A model generated the notes under the pieces. That model had not been told where the DNA came from, searched no databases, and worked only from the letters and a program-made list of their open reading frames with translations. Source: Pseudoips prasinana (taxonomy: Eukaryota > Arthropoda > Insecta > Lepidoptera > Nolidae). From it: a stretch of DNA of 64,000 nucleotides. Positions 61,343-64,000 of the stretch are shown in pieces; position 1 is the stretch's first letter, and every line of letters begins with the position of its first letter. The translations under genes and the position numbers were made by a program. The stretch is taken from NCBI GenBank assembly GCA_951640165.1, contig OX621252.1, positions 23,147,934-23,211,933 of the forward strand. Direction: 5' to 3'.

Positions 61343-61855
61343 AATAACGATGTCCTGGGCCATTATACACACACGGCCATCTGATCCCAAACTAAGCAGA
61401 GCTTATACTATGGAAACCAGATAACTGATATATTACATACTAGCTGTGCCCCGCGGTTAACCCGCGTAAAACTTTATAAATTATCACACCTCGTCCCCCT
61501 TAGGTGATAGCGTGATAATATGTAGCCTAGGTAGGTATATGTTGACGCGACCTCTTAGTAATATTCATGCAAAATTTGAAGTAAATCCATACAGTACTTT
61601 TTGAGTTTAGCCCGGACATACATACAGACAAACAGATAAACAGACAAAAATTGTAAAAACTATATTTTTGGTTCGATATCGATTGTAGATCACGCTCCAA
61701 GAATCCTTTAAAAAAAATTCAATGTACAGTTTTGACTTTTATACGATTTTATTATATGTATAGAATACATACTCATTTTCCTTTGCACATACCTACATAC
61801 TTATATAGATAATAACACCCAGACTCAGGACAAACAGATATGTTCATGCGCAAGA
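61343..61855 (-). mobile_element. 5'-truncated SINE-A inside SINE-J
   Basis: 61343-61439 has TCCTGGGCCATTATACACAC and AACCAGATAACTGATATATT. 61765-61855 has ACTTATATAGATAATAACAC, CCAGACTCAGGACAAACAGA and stops at GTTCATGCGCAAG, without the tRNA head. Confidence 0.8.
61440..61764 (-). mobile_element. Helitron, second subfamily, inside SINE-A
   Basis: CTAGCTGTGCCCCGCGG follows A (61439). On minus the start is TCTATACATATAATAAAATC. The body matches 17096-17400 (TATCACGCTATCACCTAAGG, GATCTACAATCGATATCG). The hairpin AACCGCGGG/CGCGGGTT is intact. The 5' flanking base on minus is T rather than A. Confidence 0.87.
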
Positions 61856-62191
61856 CGACACCCGTACTCTGGTACATATTCCCTCGTTTCGACTTCTAAA
61901 CCCCCTAATGGATGAGATGGGGTACCTAATATTTAAGTAGGAATAAATCGAAATTCCCTTTTTAAGTTCTGTTTATTAGGTACCTCATCACTTGTTTACG
62001 CTTTCAGGAAACATCAGCTATAAAGATGATCAGTTCTTAATTTCCCATTTTAATTAAAATGTGTGCTTATTGACTTGTTTACGAGTATAACCCTTCGCGC
62101 CGCGTTTGGTATTACAATAAATAATTTTCCTTTTATATGTTTTATGGTATTACGGGTATTACTAAAGTAAATTAAAGCCTTTTGTCTCATA

Positions 62192-62382
62192 TCCTACTAA
62201 TATTATAAATGCGAAATTTTGTGACTATCTAGGTATGGATTTTTGTTACACTTTCACGCAAAAACCATCGAATGGATTTTAATAGCACTTTGTAGTAGGT
62301 AATACCTATAGCTTATATACGAATAACACATAGGCTATAATTAATAAAGCTTAACACGAGGAAAACCGCGGGGCAAGGCTAG
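62192..62382 (+). mobile_element. Helitron, complete
   Basis: A precedes TCCTACTAATATTATAAATG. It ends GGAAAACCGCGGGGCAAGGCTAG before T. The hairpin's left arm has decayed (ACACGAGG for ACGCGGG). Confidence 0.83.
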
Positions 62383-62607
62383 TATATAATAAATATTAAT
62401 TATATTGAAAGAAAACAAGTCTTCATGTTATTTTATAGGAAATTGTAAAGAAAGTAATAAAACCCTAAACATCTTTAACTACTACAATTCCTGCAAAACA
62501 AAGATATTTCATTTCATTTCAAAATATGACTAACGGATAGTGGCCATAAAACAATTATTTTACGAACTCGATTAAATTATTTATGGCAGTTGGGCGCAAA
62601 ATGGACA

Positions 62608-62760
62608 CCATTCCGATCGCACTTGTAATGTTTCACGGCTTCTATCATTATTAAAGTTAACTTAAGTATTTTGTCTTTATATATAAGATTATAAAACAAC
62701 CAACAAAATGCTTATACGTTAATTTACTTTAGTAATACGCGTAATACCTTTAGGAAAGGT
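62608..62760. repeat. Direct duplication, unit 1
   Basis: CCATTCCGATCGCACTTGTA to ATACCTTTAGGAAAGG. The second unit starts 356 bp further at 62964. They share TTTACTTTAGTAATACGCGT without change. Confidence 0.8.
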
Positions 62761-62963
62761 AATATTTATCCAAACTAGGCGCGGAAGGGTTATAAACAAG
62801 TAAGTAGGCACACATGATATCTAATTAAAATCGGAAAATAGAATTAACTTTCTTAGAAATCTTAAAATAAACTCTTACACTAACAAAACAACACTAACTA
62901 ACAAAACAAAATTAGTGCCCTTAAAACAATTTTTGTACAATTAAATTGTTTACATTATGGTCA

Positions 62964-63118
62964 CCATTCCGATCGCACTTGTAAAGTGTTACCTATAGTT
63001 TCTATCATTATAAAAGTTAATTTAAGTATTTTGTCTGTATATATGAGACTATGAAACAACGAACAAAATGCTTTACGTTAATTTACTTTAGTAATACGCG
63101 TAATACCTTTAGGAAAGG
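62964..63118. repeat. Direct duplication, unit 2
   Basis: It matches 62608-62760 with scattered substitutions and small indels. An RTE1 tail begins six bases after it. This suggests a tandem duplication of about 356 bp later cut by the RTE1 insertion. Confidence 0.8.
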
Positions 63119-63124
63119 AAACCT

Positions 63125-63205
63125 TAATCCGGCTATTGTGGAGATCCTTGTGGGAGACCATTGTCCAGCATTGGACGTGTTTCGGTGGATTTGATGATGG
63201 TGACT
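63125..63205 (+). pseudogene. RTE1 3' end with tail
   Basis: ATCCGGCTATTGTGGAGATC, CTTGTGGGAGACCATTGTCC, AGCATTGGACGTG and TTTGATGATGGTGA. Strongly 5'-truncated. Confidence 0.65.
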
Positions 63206-63267
63206 AATTATGAATCTTATCATCCAGTATCAATTTAATTATTTAAATGCGTTGAATTAAACAACAA

Positions 63268-63668
63268 GAATGTGCCATCTGATCCCAAACTAGGCAGAGC
63301 CTATAGGTACGTATATATAGATAGATACTGATAAACATACTCATTTTAGGTACAGACGCCAGCACATCCAGCTACACCAATCTGTCAATTTTCCCCAATT
63401 GAAAGTGAACCTTACCTATGCTTATGTGATAAAGTTGAAAATCTATAAAATAAATTTGACAGATTAGGGTAGCTGGATGTGCTGGCGTCTGTACATATAT
63501 TACTAAATACCTACATACGTAATACCTAAACCTAATATTATACCTACCTACATAAATTACACCCATAGACAGATAAAATAATCGTGGTCGTAACACAAAC
63601 GTTTGTCCTGGATGGGGATAGAATCCACGACCTCTGATTAGGCAGTCACTAACTTGACCTACAGGCTT
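63268..63668 (-). mobile_element. SINE-C/D type element split by MITE-T1
   Basis: 63268-63350 has GTGCCATCTGATCCCAAACT and AGGCAGAGCCTATA. 63497-63668 has ACACCCATAGACAGATAAAA, TAATCGTGGTCG and, on minus, GATTCTATCCCCATCC at the B box. Confidence 0.72.
63353..63491. mobile_element. MITE-T1 with TA flanks inside a SINE
   Basis: TA lies at 63351-63352 and 63492-63493. The arms CAGACGCCAGCACATCCAGC and complement are near perfect. It is one of the best-preserved copies. Confidence 0.88.
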
Positions 63669-63669
63669 T

Positions 63670-64000
63670 TAATAATGATTATTGGTATTAAGTGATTCTG
63701 ACTCTTACACCACTAATCTAATTTAAATGTCGTTACCAAGAAAATTACAGGGTACCTATAGGTACCTACATAGAACTTGATAGAAATATCAAATTACCAT
63801 AACTGCACACGAATTAGTCTACAGGTTGTAATGAGTCGCTTATTTTTACGCAGTATTTCGCGCCCAATCCAAATTGACTCATCTAAAGATGATATCGATC
63901 TATCCTTAGAATATATATATAATAAAAATGAGAACCAGAGGTTTCCAGAATACGAGATAATCTCAGTTTGGAAGCCAGTGCGCAATTTGTTTAATTTGTT
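63670..64000. other. No recognised feature
   Basis: The 63-codon minus frame at 63794-63985 has no motif I know. Confidence 0.3.

Larger units (their letters stand above)
61215..61935 (-). mobile_element. SINE-J split by SINE-A plus Helitron
   Basis: 61215-61335 has CATCATCATATCACACAAAG, GTACAAAAACCTCC and GGATTGGGACCGCAGTATAA. 61855-61935 has GTACTCTGGTACATATTCCC, TCGACTTCTA and GGATGAGATGGGGTA. The two parts are adjacent in intact SINE-J. Confidence 0.65.

Overview
This window looks like gene-poor nuclear DNA of an insect, most likely a moth or butterfly (Lepidoptera). It is AT-rich, has no long open reading frame, and is packed with eukaryotic mobile-element relics. The Lepidoptera call rests on recognising element types: short Helitrons ending in a GC hairpin plus GCACAGCTAG, tRNA-headed SINEs, and RTE-like LINE tails ending in (GATGAT)n. 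It is recollection, not a database hit. I see no host gene, no working tRNA or rRNA gene, no CRISPR array and no prokaryotic organisation.

Family labels used below are mine. SINE-A, B, C, D, F and H are tRNA-headed short elements. 5S-SINE has a head resembling 5S rRNA. SINE-J is about 255 bp and ends in the same (GATGAT)n tail as the LINE RTE1. RTE1 and RTE2 are two non-LTR lineages seen only as C-terminal or 3' pieces. CR1/Jockey-like covers other non-LTR ORF2 C-termini. MITE-T1 and MITE-T2 are inverted-repeat elements flanked by TA. MITE-X is a foldback starting GGGGCTCTACCGG. A hAT-type MITE lies at 34979-35329. Repeats G, K, L, Q, R and Z are recurring sequences I cannot name with confidence.

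Layout. 0-10 kb: SINE-A, B, C and J copies, CR1-like C-terminal pieces, an RTE1 remnant, repeat Q, two MITE-T1 and three Helitrons. 10-20 kb: RTE1 remnants, SINE-H, SINE-B, MITE-X, both MITE-T2 copies and two Helitrons, one carrying a SINE-B with 11-bp target duplications. 20-26 kb: mostly unassigned DNA, then a 222-bp tandem array (22676-23918) and a decayed Helitron helicase inserted in a LINE relic. 26-32 kb: dense nested insertions, including a three-element nest at 28487-29228 and a 269-bp foldback at 31750-32018. 32-42 kb: SINE-C/D/F, the hAT MITE, a 24-bp-arm palindrome, SINE-B broken by RTE1, a SINE-J with 10-bp target duplications, a Jockey-like ORF2 C-terminus and a compound foldback. 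42-53 kb: RTE and CR1 pieces, SINE-A broken by RTE2, a 31-bp perfect hairpin and an old segmental duplication. 53-64 kb: long stretches with no recognised repeat, then two head-to-tail 5S-SINEs, SINEs A/B/F/H, and two SINE-A copies each split by a Helitron at the same internal position.

The elements do not form a pathway. Their relations are parasitic: SINE-J shares the RTE1 tail, which suggests RTE1-type machinery moved it. Short Helitrons and MITEs would depend on enzymes encoded elsewhere. Nesting gives relative ages: SINE-A, C/D and J are older; SINE-B, MITE-T1 and many Helitrons came later. The nearest thing to a notable system is the 5S-rRNA-derived SINE family, with six copies.
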